A DNA stretch of 55,824 nt. Source: an uncultured Bacteroides sp. (GTDB taxonomy: Bacteria > Bacteroidota > Bacteroidia > Chitinophagales > Chitinophagaceae). Below, piece by piece: positions 44,867 to 53,680 of the stretch; the first letter of the stretch is position 1, and each line of letters starts with the position of its first letter. A program made the translations under genes and the position numbers. Where the stretch lies: contig CABHOP010000007.1 in NCBI GenBank assembly GCA_902168085.1, positions 1 through 55,824 of the forward strand. The letters are read 5' to 3'. A model generated the notes under the pieces. That model did not search any database and was not told the DNA's origin. It saw only the letters and a program-made list of their open reading frames with translations.

Positions 44867-46225
44867 ATGAAAAGAATACTACTATTTGCATCGATGTGCG
44901 CCAGTCTTACAACTGTTGCGCAAAACTCGCTACTGAAGAATGCAATAAAAGGAGCAGTGCCGGCAAAGGCTATGAATAAACTTTGCATCGTTACAAACGC
45001 ATCAGATGCTGTTTTGGTTATTGGCGACACATCAGGTGTGTATGCAATAGATGCCGGCCCTAATAATACCTCTACTACAGCAGAAAATGCCATAACACCA
45101 ATTCCCAATTTTGTGGCAAAGCTGGATGCAGCAGCAGGGCAAGCCACATATGTAATAGATATGGCTGTGAATCCGGTAAACAAAGCGATATATATACTGG
45201 CAATGAATAGTACCGCTTCAAGTCGTTTTCTGTTTAAAGTAGAAAAGGCAGGATCTAAAGTTACAACGATGGATATGTCGAATGTAACCTATAGCAAGCT
45301 TTCATGGGGCGGACGCATTTATACTAATGATATAGCTTATGCTAATAACACATTGTATGTTTCATCCGGTTCATATAATCTGAATGGGGAATTAGGCTGG
45401 ATAGCTCCACCATTCACACACAATGCAGCTTTTACTAAACGTTCTACTACATTCTTTAAATCCAACCAAGGGGCTACATACCTAACCACTGCTCCCCTCG
45501 AGACAATAGCTGTAGGCAAAATAGCCGGGAAAGACCGCGTAATGGGGGTTACTACTTGTGCCCCGGGTTTCTCTTTTGAAACATCGAAACTCGCCGGTTC
45601 GGGTTTGCTCAAGGTAAGCGAAGATTTTAACGTAAATAGTGGCTATTGTTCCAAGGCAGTTTACATGCAACATGACAATAAAGACTGGTTATTCGCATTG
45701 CACAGCAGACAGGTATATCGTATAGGTAAAAAGTATTTGGATGGCAGCCAGGTTACAGCCAATAAATATGACAATAACGCAGTAGAACTACGCGACAATG
45801 CCGGAAATGTAATTGTTCCTGCAGAAGACCTGAAACTTATGAGTAATACGGAATATGCTGCTATGGCATATTGGGATCATTACCGCTTGTTAGTAATTGA
45901 AGGTGGTTTTTCAGGTACAAATACACTCTCATTGCTTCAGGTATCAACAGCTACACCGCCCCCTGCAAGCGTAGTTGATGTAAATACGGAATCATTGAAG
46001 ATATATCCCAACCCGGCCAAACAAATAGTAAATATTGAATTGCCACAAGGCATGAGCAATGCAACCGCTAATATTATATCTATGACCGGCACCGTGGTGA
46101 TGAGCAAAAGTATATCAACGGGAAATAGTTCCATTGACATCCAAAGTATTCCTGCAGGGCAATACACTATTAGCATACAAGCGGCAGATGGCTTTACAAA
46201 GACAGGTAAAATAACTATAGAATAA
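44867..46225 (+). CDS. T9SS-sorted secreted protein, function unknown
   Basis: A 452-residue exported protein. The ATG at 44867 opens a signal peptide (ILLFASMCASLTTVAQ); the frame is open upstream to a TTG. The body (about 50-375) is strand-rich, with runs like ISMAVNPVNKAIYILAMN-type segments that resemble beta-propeller-like secreted proteins, without a named family. The last 75 residues (LKIYPNPAKQIVNIEL to KITIE) are a T9SS sorting domain. It precedes the next gene by 6 bases, so the two are cotranscribed. Confidence 0.85.
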   Translation: MKRILLFASMCASLTTVAQNSLLKNAIKGAVPAKAMNKLCIVTNASDAVLVIGDTSGVYAIDAGPNNTSTTAENAITPIPNFVAKLDAAAGQATYVIDMAVNPVNKAIYILAMNSTASSRFLFKVEKAGSKVTTMDMSNVTYSKLSWGGRIYTNDIAYANNTLYVSSGSYNLNGELGWIAPPFTHNAAFTKRSTTFFKSNQGATYLTTAPLETIAVGKIAGKDRVMGVTTCAPGFSFETSKLAGSGLLKVSEDFNVNSGYCSKAVYMQHDNKDWLFALHSRQVYRIGKKYLDGSQVTANKYDNNAVELRDNAGNVIVPAEDLKLMSNTEYAAMAYWDHYRLLVIEGGFSGTNTLSLLQVSTATPPPASVVDVNTESLKIYPNPAKQIVNIELPQGMSNATANIISMTGTVVMSKSISTGNSSIDIQSIPAGQYTISIQAADGFTKTGKITIE

Positions 46226-46231
46226 ATACAG

Positions 46232-47311
46232 ATGAAGCGTATATATTGCCTGTTGCTTTTATTGCTGGGTCAGCTATGTGTATGGGCAGGCGAAAAAATA
46301 ACGGTCAAAGGGTCGGTCTTAAAGCCCGTCATAACCGTGGTTCTTACAGCACAACAGTTGGACGACATAAAAGATGATGTACAATCAAAAGCCGGCAATA
46401 TCCTTATGCTCAAAATGCTTATCAACACGATACCTGCCGATGTGCCCGTCACAGGCAGGTATCGTGTTAAGGGTAACACTTTGCAATTTTCACCATTATA
46501 TAATTTGGGCTATGATAGAGAATTTGAGATACAGTATATATTGGGTGATACAATTCTGAAAAAAAGATTTAAAACCCCGGCAGCCCCACATTCTGATAGA
46601 ATATCTAAAGTTGAAGACGTTTATCCGCTTGCAGATACCATACCCTATAATACACTCTTTTTTAATGTACGTTTCTCAGAGCCAATGATGCCTGACCAGG
46701 AAGCATACAAACATATAAGGGTATATGATGAGCAAGGTGTAGAAAGAATGCAGGCCTGGAGGCAGCGATCCTTCTGGCTGGATAGCGGCAGGGTACTGGT
46801 GCTGATGATACACCCCGGCAGGGTAAAAAGTGGTATACATTACGAATCGCCGCTGTTCGATTCAGGCAAGCATTATAAAATAATTGTAAACAAAAGTATC
46901 AGGGATGTGAACGGGAATTTTATTACTTCCGGCCTAACTAAGCGATATTATATTTCGGGCATAGATAAAACTTCTCCCGCAGCACAAATCAAGCAAATAC
47001 CTGCTGCAAACACGGTTAAACCACTAAAATTACTTTTCTGCGAAGGGATGGATCATGCTTCTGTTATAGATGGAGTAGCATTGTATGATGGCAGGGGAGC
47101 TGCAGTGCCTGTTCATATCAATGAAGACAATGATAAACAGTACAATATTATCCCGTCTTGTTCCTGGCAAAGGGGAACATATACATTAGTCCTGAAAAAT
47201 GCTGTATATGATTTTGCTGCAAATCGTATCAACCGGTTGTTTGAAGTGTCTGATGCTAAGGAATTAGAAAAAGATAATGTGGATACAGTCTTGAAATTTG
47301 AAGTACGTTAA
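46232..47311 (+). CDS. Exported protein with Ig-like (SbsA-type) repeats
   Basis: A 359-residue protein with a signal peptide (to VWAGE). The mature part has repeated Ig-like units of the SbsA/bacterial Big_5 kind, e.g. TLFFNVRFSEPMMPDQEAY and LKLLFCEGMDHASVID, each starting with a hydrophobic strand and a SEPM/CEGM-type turn. It lies 6 bases after the T9SS protein, which suggests a joint surface function. It lacks a T9SS tail of its own. Confidence 0.75.
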   Translation: MKRIYCLLLLLLGQLCVWAGEKITVKGSVLKPVITVVLTAQQLDDIKDDVQSKAGNILMLKMLINTIPADVPVTGRYRVKGNTLQFSPLYNLGYDREFEIQYILGDTILKKRFKTPAAPHSDRISKVEDVYPLADTIPYNTLFFNVRFSEPMMPDQEAYKHIRVYDEQGVERMQAWRQRSFWLDSGRVLVLMIHPGRVKSGIHYESPLFDSGKHYKIIVNKSIRDVNGNFITSGLTKRYYISGIDKTSPAAQIKQIPAANTVKPLKLLFCEGMDHASVIDGVALYDGRGAAVPVHINEDNDKQYNIIPSCSWQRGTYTLVLKNAVYDFAANRINRLFEVSDAKELEKDNVDTVLKFEVR

Positions 47312-47365
47312 TTCAAAAAAAGTGAACATGGCATAAGACTTTAATAGAATTGCTAAAACAGTGTT

Positions 47366-47599
47366 ATGAAACAGATAGCAATTGCCATGTGTATCATTTT
47401 GTCTTTATCTGCTTGCGGCAGCGGCGATACGGGCGAAGGCTATACAGCAGATACTACTTCATTAAACGAAAATTCAGGATTGGTAGACAGTAATGTAGCG
47501 CCTGTAGCAGGGGATAGAGGTACCCCGGATTCTACCATCGGGGCTACCACAAATGCTAAAGCACCTGACAGCAACGCAAATATTCAGCCTCAGAAATAA
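47366..47599 (+). CDS. Small lipoprotein of unknown function
   Basis: A 77-residue protein with lipobox LSAC (Cys17). The mature peptide is short, Gly/Ser/Thr/Asp-rich and probably disordered; it contains no family I recognise. It sits in the strand direction of its neighbours, 54 bases after the Ig-like gene. Confidence 0.6.
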   Translation: MKQIAIAMCIILSLSACGSGDTGEGYTADTTSLNENSGLVDSNVAPVAGDRGTPDSTIGATTNAKAPDSNANIQPQK

Positions 47600-47764
47600 T
47601 TGCCATCAAAGCTCCAACAGAACCTGGGTATTGTGACAATAGATGCAGCATTATACTACTGCACAAAAGCCGACATCACAATGCTATTATTGTTCCTTAT
47701 TCTAGCATTGTCATTATCTATCGAAAATAAAAGAGTAAAAAGTCTTTTAATCAAAAAGCCAGTT

Positions 47765-47772
47765 TACTTTTG
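47765..47772 (+). promoter_or_regulatory. Candidate -7 promoter element of the Rrf2 gene
   Basis: TACTTTTG fits TAnnTTTG and ends 17 bases before the ATG at 47790. It would drive the Rrf2 gene and perhaps the oxidase genes, likely with autoregulation. Confidence 0.45.
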
Positions 47773-47789
47773 CGGAGTAAATAGAAAAA

Positions 47790-48221
47790 ATGTTTTCAAA
47801 AACCTGCGAATATGCCATTCGTGCAATGATTTTCATAGCACAAAAGTCGAAAGATGGCAATAAGGTGGGCATCAAGGAAATAGCTAAAGGAATCGACTCA
47901 CCTGAACATTTTATTGCTAAGATTTTGCAGGATTTAGGTAGGAGAGGGCTTTTACAATCGGCCAAAGGGCCTAATGGAGGTTTTTATCTGAATGAGGAAA
48001 CATTACAGTGTTCACTGGCAGATATTGTGAAAGTAGTTGATGGTGATAAACTGTTTACAGGTTGTGGGCTTGGCCTCAAACAGTGTTCAGAAACACATCC
48101 CTGCCCCATACATCATGATTTCAAATCAGTAAGAAAAAAGTTACAAACAATGCTGGAAAATGCTAGGATTGGCGAATTCACAGAGAAACTGGAACTGAGC
48201 CTGACCTTCCTGAAGCGATAA
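47790..48221 (+). CDS. Rrf2 family iron-sulfur transcriptional regulator
   Basis: A 143-residue Rrf2 protein. The N-terminal winged helix (FSKTCEYAIRAMIFIAQ, EIAKGIDSPEHFIAKILQDL, GPNGGFYL) is followed by a cluster-binding loop with Cys92, Cys99 and Cys105 (C-x6-C-x5-C; IscR and NsrR have similar triplets). It should sense NO, iron or redox state through an Fe-S cluster. It lies 47 bases upstream of the heme-copper oxidase genes and probably controls them. Confidence 0.92.
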   Translation: MFSKTCEYAIRAMIFIAQKSKDGNKVGIKEIAKGIDSPEHFIAKILQDLGRRGLLQSAKGPNGGFYLNEETLQCSLADIVKVVDGDKLFTGCGLGLKQCSETHPCPIHHDFKSVRKKLQTMLENARIGEFTEKLELSLTFLKR

Positions 48222-48268
48222 TATTTTTTTGAGTGTATAAAAGATAAAAAGGTATTAATATCTACAAA

Positions 48269-50419
48269 ATGAAATCAACAAAGATCTTTAAACGGGTACC
48301 ATTACTCTTGTCAGCTTTGCTGATGAAGGCGATACCGGCTGATGGCCAAACAACCACACCTTCCAGCTTCTCCTTCAGTTCCGCTGCCGGTCTCACTTGG
48401 CTACTTTTTGTTGTATTGTTGGTGCTGTTTTTTGCAGTGCTGATATTGAAGCAGAAAGTAAATGGTATACAAGAACGTCATAAAAGAAAGACGGACGCAG
48501 AGGAGCAAGAACAGCTGCAAAGGTATACGCGCAATTTAAACAGCAAACAGATCAGCAAGCTTATAAACTATAGGAAACGTACCCGTGCTACCGCACTTCT
48601 CTTGTTGCTGACTACTGTATTATCCCTGTTGCCTGAAGGTAAATTATGGGCGCAAAGCACGAATGTGCCTTCGTCCGGTTCCTTGTTAGGAGAAACGGGT
48701 ATTATCATTACCATCATACTCTTACTGATTCCTATATTATTTGCTGTAACCTTTCTGATAGTAAAAATCATCAATGCTCTGAACCAGGCAAAGAACCAGC
48801 AGCATCTCGAAGAGGCTGAAAAGCTTGCAGCGTATCTGCGTTCTTTACCGGAAGAAGAAATAAATACGCATTTAAAAAAACGCAAAGCTGCTTTAGATTA
48901 TCGGCTTAGCCATCATGAACTTTCCGGCAACCAACCTGCCGAGGATGAAAAAGGCCTGCTGCAGATCAACGAACAATCGGGCCTTCCTATTGTAGCTATT
49001 AAAAAGAAAGCACTCCCACGTCCCAATATCAATCCGGCACTTTCACGATTGATTTTATGGTATTTAGGCTGTGCTACCTTCTGGCTGTTATTCGGTACTA
49101 CCATAGGCGAATATGTAGGCATAAAGTTCGTTGCCCCGGATGCTGATCACGTAAGCTGGTTAAGCTTTGGACGTTTGCGCCCCGTGCATACCAATGCAGT
49201 ATTCTGGGGATGGGCATCACTGGGTATGCTGGGCTTAGGTTATTATGTAGTTCCAAGGGTCAGCAATGCGGAGCTGGCCAATATAAAATATGGCTGGTAT
49301 GGATTATGGCTGATCAATGCAGCCGTTATGTTAGGAACAGTATGCCTGATGGCAGGTATTAATAATGGCGGTGGTGAATACCGCGAATATGTCTGGCCTG
49401 TAACACTTTTATTTGCTATCGGGGTAATATTCGCGCTCATTAATTTTCTGCAAACTATTGCCCGCCGCACTACAAAGGAAATATATATATCCAACTGGTA
49501 TATTGTGGCGGCTATCATTTTTGCTATCGTCATCACCATAGTGGCCTATGTTCCTTACTGGCAGAATGGGCTTGGAGAAACCATTATACAAGGGTATTAT
49601 ATGCACCAGGGCGTGGGGATGTGGTTCATGCTCTTTACACTTGGCATTGTATATTACTTTCTGCCGCAGCAGCTCAATAAACCCATCTACTCTTACAGTC
49701 TTGGTATCCTTGCATTCTGGACGCAAATACTTTTCTATACCCTGATAGGTACCCACCATTTTGTGTTTAGCTCCATTCCATGGTGGCTGCAAACAGTAGC
49801 TATTGTAGGTAGCGCAGGTATGGCCATCCCTGTTATTGCGGGTACTACCAATTTTATCATGACCTTCAAAGGGGCCTGGTACAAGATCAAGGATAGCTAC
49901 ACGCTTCCTTTCTTCCTGGTAGGTATCATCTTCTATTTCACCGGCTCTATGCAGGGAACGGCGGAAGCTTTTCGCAGTACCAATTTGCTCTGGCACTTTA
50001 CAGATTTTACGGTAGCACACTCACACCTTACCATGTACGGCATTATCTCATTCTTTCTGTGGGCTGGCATCTATGCCATTATCCCACGGCTTACGGGTAA
50101 AGAAGCACCTCAGATAACGATAGGGGCGCATTTCTGGTTGGCGCTTATCGGGCTCATGTTTTATACTATCCCGCTCATGTACGGTAGTACCCTGAAAGGC
50201 CTATCCTGGATAGAAGGGAAACCATTTATTGACAGTGTGGTGTTAATGGCACCTTATTGGCTGTGGCGGGCTATCGGTGGCAGCCTCATGTGGTTGTCGC
50301 ATCTGTTCTTCGCCTATAATATGTATAAGATGATGGCAACAAGGCAGGTGGTAGATGTACGTGAAGCTGCTATTCAAAAACTCTATGATCCAACTACTCC
50401 GGCTCAAACAATCGCATAA
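48269..50419 (+). CDS. cbb3-like heme-copper oxidase catalytic subunit with altered active site
   Basis: A 716-residue membrane protein. Residues from about 255 align to CcoN. The predicted heme and CuB/FeB ligands are His307 (RPVHTN), His446 (MHQGVGMW), His496/His497 (GTHHF), His584 and His586 (AHSH). Two hallmark positions differ: the cross-linked Tyr (HYTDW in cbb3) is Phe577 (WHFTDF), and the Glu of TFEG is Gln562 (SMQG). NorB glutamates are absent too. The first 250 residues are an extension made of two similar units (about 8-105 and 106-212), each with signal-like, QTTTPSS/QSTNVPSS and charged-helix parts. It could reduce NO or O2; context favours NO handling. Upstream of the CcoO-like gene by 17 bases. 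Confidence 0.92.
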   Translation: MKSTKIFKRVPLLLSALLMKAIPADGQTTTPSSFSFSSAAGLTWLLFVVLLVLFFAVLILKQKVNGIQERHKRKTDAEEQEQLQRYTRNLNSKQISKLINYRKRTRATALLLLLTTVLSLLPEGKLWAQSTNVPSSGSLLGETGIIITIILLLIPILFAVTFLIVKIINALNQAKNQQHLEEAEKLAAYLRSLPEEEINTHLKKRKAALDYRLSHHELSGNQPAEDEKGLLQINEQSGLPIVAIKKKALPRPNINPALSRLILWYLGCATFWLLFGTTIGEYVGIKFVAPDADHVSWLSFGRLRPVHTNAVFWGWASLGMLGLGYYVVPRVSNAELANIKYGWYGLWLINAAVMLGTVCLMAGINNGGGEYREYVWPVTLLFAIGVIFALINFLQTIARRTTKEIYISNWYIVAAIIFAIVITIVAYVPYWQNGLGETIIQGYYMHQGVGMWFMLFTLGIVYYFLPQQLNKPIYSYSLGILAFWTQILFYTLIGTHHFVFSSIPWWLQTVAIVGSAGMAIPVIAGTTNFIMTFKGAWYKIKDSYTLPFFLVGIIFYFTGSMQGTAEAFRSTNLLWHFTDFTVAHSHLTMYGIISFFLWAGIYAIIPRLTGKEAPQITIGAHFWLALIGLMFYTIPLMYGSTLKGLSWIEGKPFIDSVVLMAPYWLWRAIGGSLMWLSHLFFAYNMYKMMATRQVVDVREAAIQKLYDPTTPAQTIA

Positions 50420-50436
50420 ATATTATTTCAAATAAA

Positions 50437-51438
50437 ATGGAACTGTTCGATAATCATAAAAAGCTATTCGGCACCGCTACTATCATGTTCATAGGGTTGA
50501 CTATTCTAGTCGCCATTATGCCTGCCATCCGCAATCAGGATATGAACCAACCATTGCCATCTGCTGAGCCGTTAAGCCCGGAAGCAGTAAAAGGTAAAGC
50601 CATATTCGTTGCTAATGGTTGCGTGGCATGTCATACGCAACAAGTCAGGAATGTGGATATGGATAAAATGTGGGGTGCCCGTCCAAGCCTTGCTGCCGAT
50701 TATGCGGATATACATCGTACTGACTTCTGGCGTAATACAGCTACCCTGATGGGAACGGAACGAACCGGTCCTGACCTGACGGATATTGGCAGTCGCCAAC
50801 CCAGTAAAGATTGGAACCTGGTACACTTATATAACCCCCGCATTGTAGTGAAGGAGTCGATCATGCCTGCCTATCCTTGGCTTTTCAAACTCAAAAAAGA
50901 ACCATCTAAATCAGATGTTGTAGTGAATGTCCCAGCCGAATATATGCGTGGTAAAGAAGGTAAGATAGTAGCTACCGAAGATGCACTGTACCTGGTTGCT
51001 TACCTGCAGTCATTGAAGCAGGTCAAATTGCCGGACGGTACACAGGCACCTGCTTTCCTGTATAAGAAGGAAGAGAAGAAAATAGCAAGTGCAGCGGGTG
51101 CTGAGCCGGATGGCAAAGCACTCTATGCAACCGGTTGTCAAAGCTGCCACCAGGCCAATGGTGAGGGTTTGCCTGGCGCATTCCCGCCATTAAAAAGGAG
51201 CCCTATTGTTATGGGCGACAACCTGGAAATGTATGTAGATATTATCATGAACGGATATGATGCGCGTGCGGAATATGGAGTTATGTCTGCAGTAGGTACT
51301 AATATGGAATGGACGGAGCATGAAGTAACCGCGATTATAAATTATGAACGGACAAGCTGGGGCAATAACGGCAAAAAGGTTACACCTGAAGAAATAAAGA
51401 AGATCATGGAATTTGTGAAACTTAAAGCTGCCCAATAA
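50437..51438 (+). CDS. Cytochrome c subunit, fused CcoO and CcoP-like domains
   Basis: A 333-residue membrane-anchored cytochrome c. One helix (about 12-30) anchors it. The CcoO-like domain binds heme at CVACH (Cys62-His66) with the axial Met143 in SIMPAYPWLF. After a Lys-rich linker a second domain binds heme at CQSCH (Cys234-His238), with Met283 the likely ligand; it replaces the separate CcoP subunit. It would feed electrons to the catalytic subunit. The last base overlaps the ATG of the following gene. Confidence 0.93.
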   Translation: MELFDNHKKLFGTATIMFIGLTILVAIMPAIRNQDMNQPLPSAEPLSPEAVKGKAIFVANGCVACHTQQVRNVDMDKMWGARPSLAADYADIHRTDFWRNTATLMGTERTGPDLTDIGSRQPSKDWNLVHLYNPRIVVKESIMPAYPWLFKLKKEPSKSDVVVNVPAEYMRGKEGKIVATEDALYLVAYLQSLKQVKLPDGTQAPAFLYKKEEKKIASAAGAEPDGKALYATGCQSCHQANGEGLPGAFPPLKRSPIVMGDNLEMYVDIIMNGYDARAEYGVMSAVGTNMEWTEHEVTAIINYERTSWGNNGKKVTPEEIKKIMEFVKLKAAQ

Positions 51439-51698
51439 TGAAAAAGATATTTTTAAGTATAACGTTTCTGTTTAATGCAGCACTGGCTCTTGCTTGCCCT
51501 GTATGCGAACGGAATCAGCCGAAAGTTTTTAAAGGTATTACCCATGGCGCCGGCCCCGAAAGCCAATGGGATTACTTAATTGTGTGGGTGACTGTTGCCA
51601 TAGTACTAGGTACACTCTTTTTTTCCGTAAAATGGCTGGTACGTCCGGGTGAAAAATCGGCCGGCCACATTAAACGCTTCATTCTAAATAACGAATAA
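51438..51698 (+). CDS. Small membrane protein with a CPVC motif
   Basis: An 86-residue protein. A signal-like helix ends at ALACPVCERNQP, so the CxxC pair would face the periplasm; one further helix (about 48-68) and a basic tail (SAGHIKRF) follow. It is not a known CcoQ, H or S by motif. Coupled by a one-base overlap to the cytochrome gene, it may be an assembly, redox or copper-delivery factor; unknown. Confidence 0.75.
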   Translation: MKKIFLSITFLFNAALALACPVCERNQPKVFKGITHGAGPESQWDYLIVWVTVAIVLGTLFFSVKWLVRPGEKSAGHIKRFILNNE

Positions 51699-51699
51699 G

Positions 51700-52107
51700 A
51701 TGACTGATAAAAGCACCATATTCATTTTTATAGACGATAATATAAAACCCATAGCAGAAGTACCTTCTCCGGTCAGCTTCGAGCTGGATACGCGTAAGCT
51801 TACAGATGGGGAGCACGTATTAAAGATTGTAAGTAAAGACCCTACCGGTAAAGAAGGGATCCGTAAAATACCGTTCGAAGTACGCAATGGGCCTGCTATA
51901 TCTATCGAAGGGATAAAAGAGCATGCTGTTGTAGACGGCGTATTGCCTTTAATGATTAATGCCTATGGTAAAGGCGACCAGAAGTCTTTCCTGATATCAG
52001 GTAGTGAAACCCCTCAGAGCATTCCCTGGTGGGTATGGCTGATTATTATCGGATTTGCAGGATGGGCACTCTATTATACGTTCATGTATTTTTCAATAGC
52101 CCAATAG
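51700..52107 (+). CDS. Membrane-anchored protein with Ig-like ectodomain, function unknown
   Basis: A 135-residue protein. The N-terminal 100 residues form strands (TIFIFIDDN, SFELDTRKLTDGEHVLKIV, IPFEVRNGP) like an Ig domain; a C-terminal helix (WWVWLIIIGFAGWALYYTFMYF) anchors it. It has no clear signal, so its topology is uncertain. It lies 1 base after the CPVC protein and 7 bases before the hemoglobin gene, thus part of the operon. Confidence 0.7.
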   Translation: MTDKSTIFIFIDDNIKPIAEVPSPVSFELDTRKLTDGEHVLKIVSKDPTGKEGIRKIPFEVRNGPAISIEGIKEHAVVDGVLPLMINAYGKGDQKSFLISGSETPQSIPWWVWLIIIGFAGWALYYTFMYFSIAQ

Positions 52108-52114
52108 TGTTGTT

Positions 52115-52510
52115 ATGAATCACAGGAAGGACATCACAACAATTGAAGATATCAGGTTACTGGTGGATGCGTTTTACGGAAAGATAAGGGTTGATATCTT
52201 ATTGGGTGGCATATTTAACGGTGTGATCAGAGACCGCTGGCCGGAACACCTGGAGAAGATGTATCGTTTCTGGCAGACCGTCCTTTTGGATGAACATACA
52301 TACTATGGAAGCCCTTTCCCGCCGCATGCCCAATTACCGGTTGAGCAAAAACATTTTGATACCTGGTTAAAGCTATGGTATGAAACAATTGATGAACATT
52401 TCATCGGGGCCAGGGCAGATGAAGCGAAATGGCGGGGCGATAAGATGGCCGTCATGTTTCTTTCTAAGATCGAATATTATCGCAATAATTCGGCAACACC
52501 CCTATTATAG
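52115..52510 (+). CDS. Group III truncated hemoglobin
   Basis: A 131-residue 2-over-2 hemoglobin of group III. The proximal His is His80 in VEQKHFDTWLKLWYETID; Phe20/Tyr21 lie near the B10 site and the PPHAQLP loop precedes helix F. Such globins bind O2 or NO and often act in NO detoxification. Its place as the last gene of the operon supports a role tied to the heme-copper enzyme. A terminator follows. Confidence 0.92.
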   Translation: MNHRKDITTIEDIRLLVDAFYGKIRVDILLGGIFNGVIRDRWPEHLEKMYRFWQTVLLDEHTYYGSPFPPHAQLPVEQKHFDTWLKLWYETIDEHFIGARADEAKWRGDKMAVMFLSKIEYYRNNSATPLL

Positions 52511-52944
52511 AAACGAAGCAGAAAACAAAGCAGCATGCCAACCCTCAAGGGAAGTAATGCTGCTTTTTATATGCACAAAAAAAGGAAACACCGGATTAGG
52601 GTATTTCCTTCAGTAGCCCCTATCGAACAATTCTCGAACAATTTTTTAAATGACTTAGCTCTTTTGTTACGACTAGCACGCTAATACGTAACCCTTAAGA
52701 GGTGATAAAACATACTTTATCTATCTGTATTTCAATGTATTACAAGGCACTTGACCTTTACTCGCTTTTCTTGTCCGCTAATAACCATGCTAATACGAAA
52801 ATAGGGGATGGTCAGTTATTTATAACCCATAGGAAAGCATATAGTCATTTTACTCTAACACAGATTATATTATTTAGGCACAGAGGATATAATAGCGTAA
52901 TTTTAATAATAGCTAAAATAGCATTTGTTCTAAACTTAGTCACT
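52511..52944. other. Intergenic region after the hemoglobin gene
   Basis: A 434-base AT-rich gap. It begins with a terminator and then contains short repeats of GCTAATACG (about 52680 and 52788) but no convincing gene; the open frame before 52945 has no family resemblance. Confidence 0.4.
52527..52567 (+). terminator. Hairpin terminator of the oxidase/hemoglobin operon
   Basis: A 10-base stem (AAAGCAGCAT with ATGCTGCTTT), a 20-base loop, and a T-tail, 16 bases past the hemoglobin stop. Confidence 0.75.
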
Positions 52945-53139
52945 ATGGAAAACAACGAAAAGCAGCCGGAAAAGAACGAGAACAAACAAGGTGGTGAAGA
53001 GTATACCACTGAAAAGAATCGTATGGACTATGAAGGTGGAAATCAGGGTGAGGATAACGTGAACCCGGGCACGGATAGGGACGACAGTGATTTGAAACAA
53101 TCTTCTTCAACAATTTCGGATAGAGACTCTGATGCCTAA
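52945..53139 (+). CDS. Small acidic hydrophilic protein, probably disordered
   Basis: A 64-residue protein, rich in Glu, Asp, Asn, Lys, Gly and Ser and without hydrophobic segments. The start at ATG 52945 is chosen because the preceding part of the frame resembles no protein. Similar small acidic proteins in this phylum are often stress-linked, but no family is recognised. The Asp/Ser-rich tail ends SDRDSDA. Confidence 0.5.
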   Translation: MENNEKQPEKNENKQGGEEYTTEKNRMDYEGGNQGEDNVNPGTDRDDSDLKQSSSTISDRDSDA

Positions 53140-53276
53140 ACCAGGAAGTATTATCCCAATACAATCTTCTTAGTTACACCAATACCGGAATATAGTGCTG
53201 GTAAAACAAATGTCTTGAGGGAAGTTTATGTTTCTGCAAATGACTATAAATCCTGATTTTGACTTCAGGCCGCATG

Positions 53277-53645
53277 CTAAGCCCAAGATTCATGCACATT
53301 CTGCTTTATGTAGTTTTCTAAACCCGCAGAGAAAAAACTATAACTTTTACATGATTCAAAAAGTAGCTCGAGGCTTGCTAAATGTTTGGCCGAGCGTAAA
53401 AAACTAACCAGCTCGGGGTTGTCCACAGCCCACGTACTTTTTATTTTATGATCTTTCAAATAAGATATGATAACCTCAGCCTTATGGCTACCGGATATAT
53501 CTTGTGTTTCCGTATTTAAATCCGCTATAGTTTTTGCTATATCGCCGTAATCCGATGGTGTGAATATGCTTTCGGAATCAATATCGTATTTCTTATGCAT
53601 GATCAAATTTTTACTATTCGTGTTTGCAAATAGTATCGCGTTCAT
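53277..53645 (-). CDS. Protein of unknown function
   Basis: A 122-residue protein; an alternative start is ATG 53600. It contains helical segments (YGDIAKTIADL, KAEVIISYLKDHKIKSTWA, LVSFLRSAKHLASLELLFESC). I recognise no family. It lies 35 bases downstream of the cupin gene on the same strand. Confidence 0.5.
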   Translation of the reverse strand: MNAILFANTNSKNLIMHKKYDIDSESIFTPSDYGDIAKTIADLNTETQDISGSHKAEVIISYLKDHKIKSTWAVDNPELVSFLRSAKHLASLELLFESCKSYSFFSAGLENYIKQNVHESWA

Positions 53646-53680
53646 AATCGGCCCGAGGTTATCTGTTTACAAAACTCCGT

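Noticed and set aside
47600-47863. An 87-residue frame before the Rrf2 gene
   Set aside because: Starts at a non-ATG codon, overlaps the Rrf2 promoter and gene start, and shows no protein-like pattern.
48269-50419. Simple annotation as canonical NorB nitric oxide reductase
   Set aside because: The HLWVEGVWE and SALEP glutamates of NorB are not present and the overall alignment is to CcoN; only the missing Tyr and the context point to NO.
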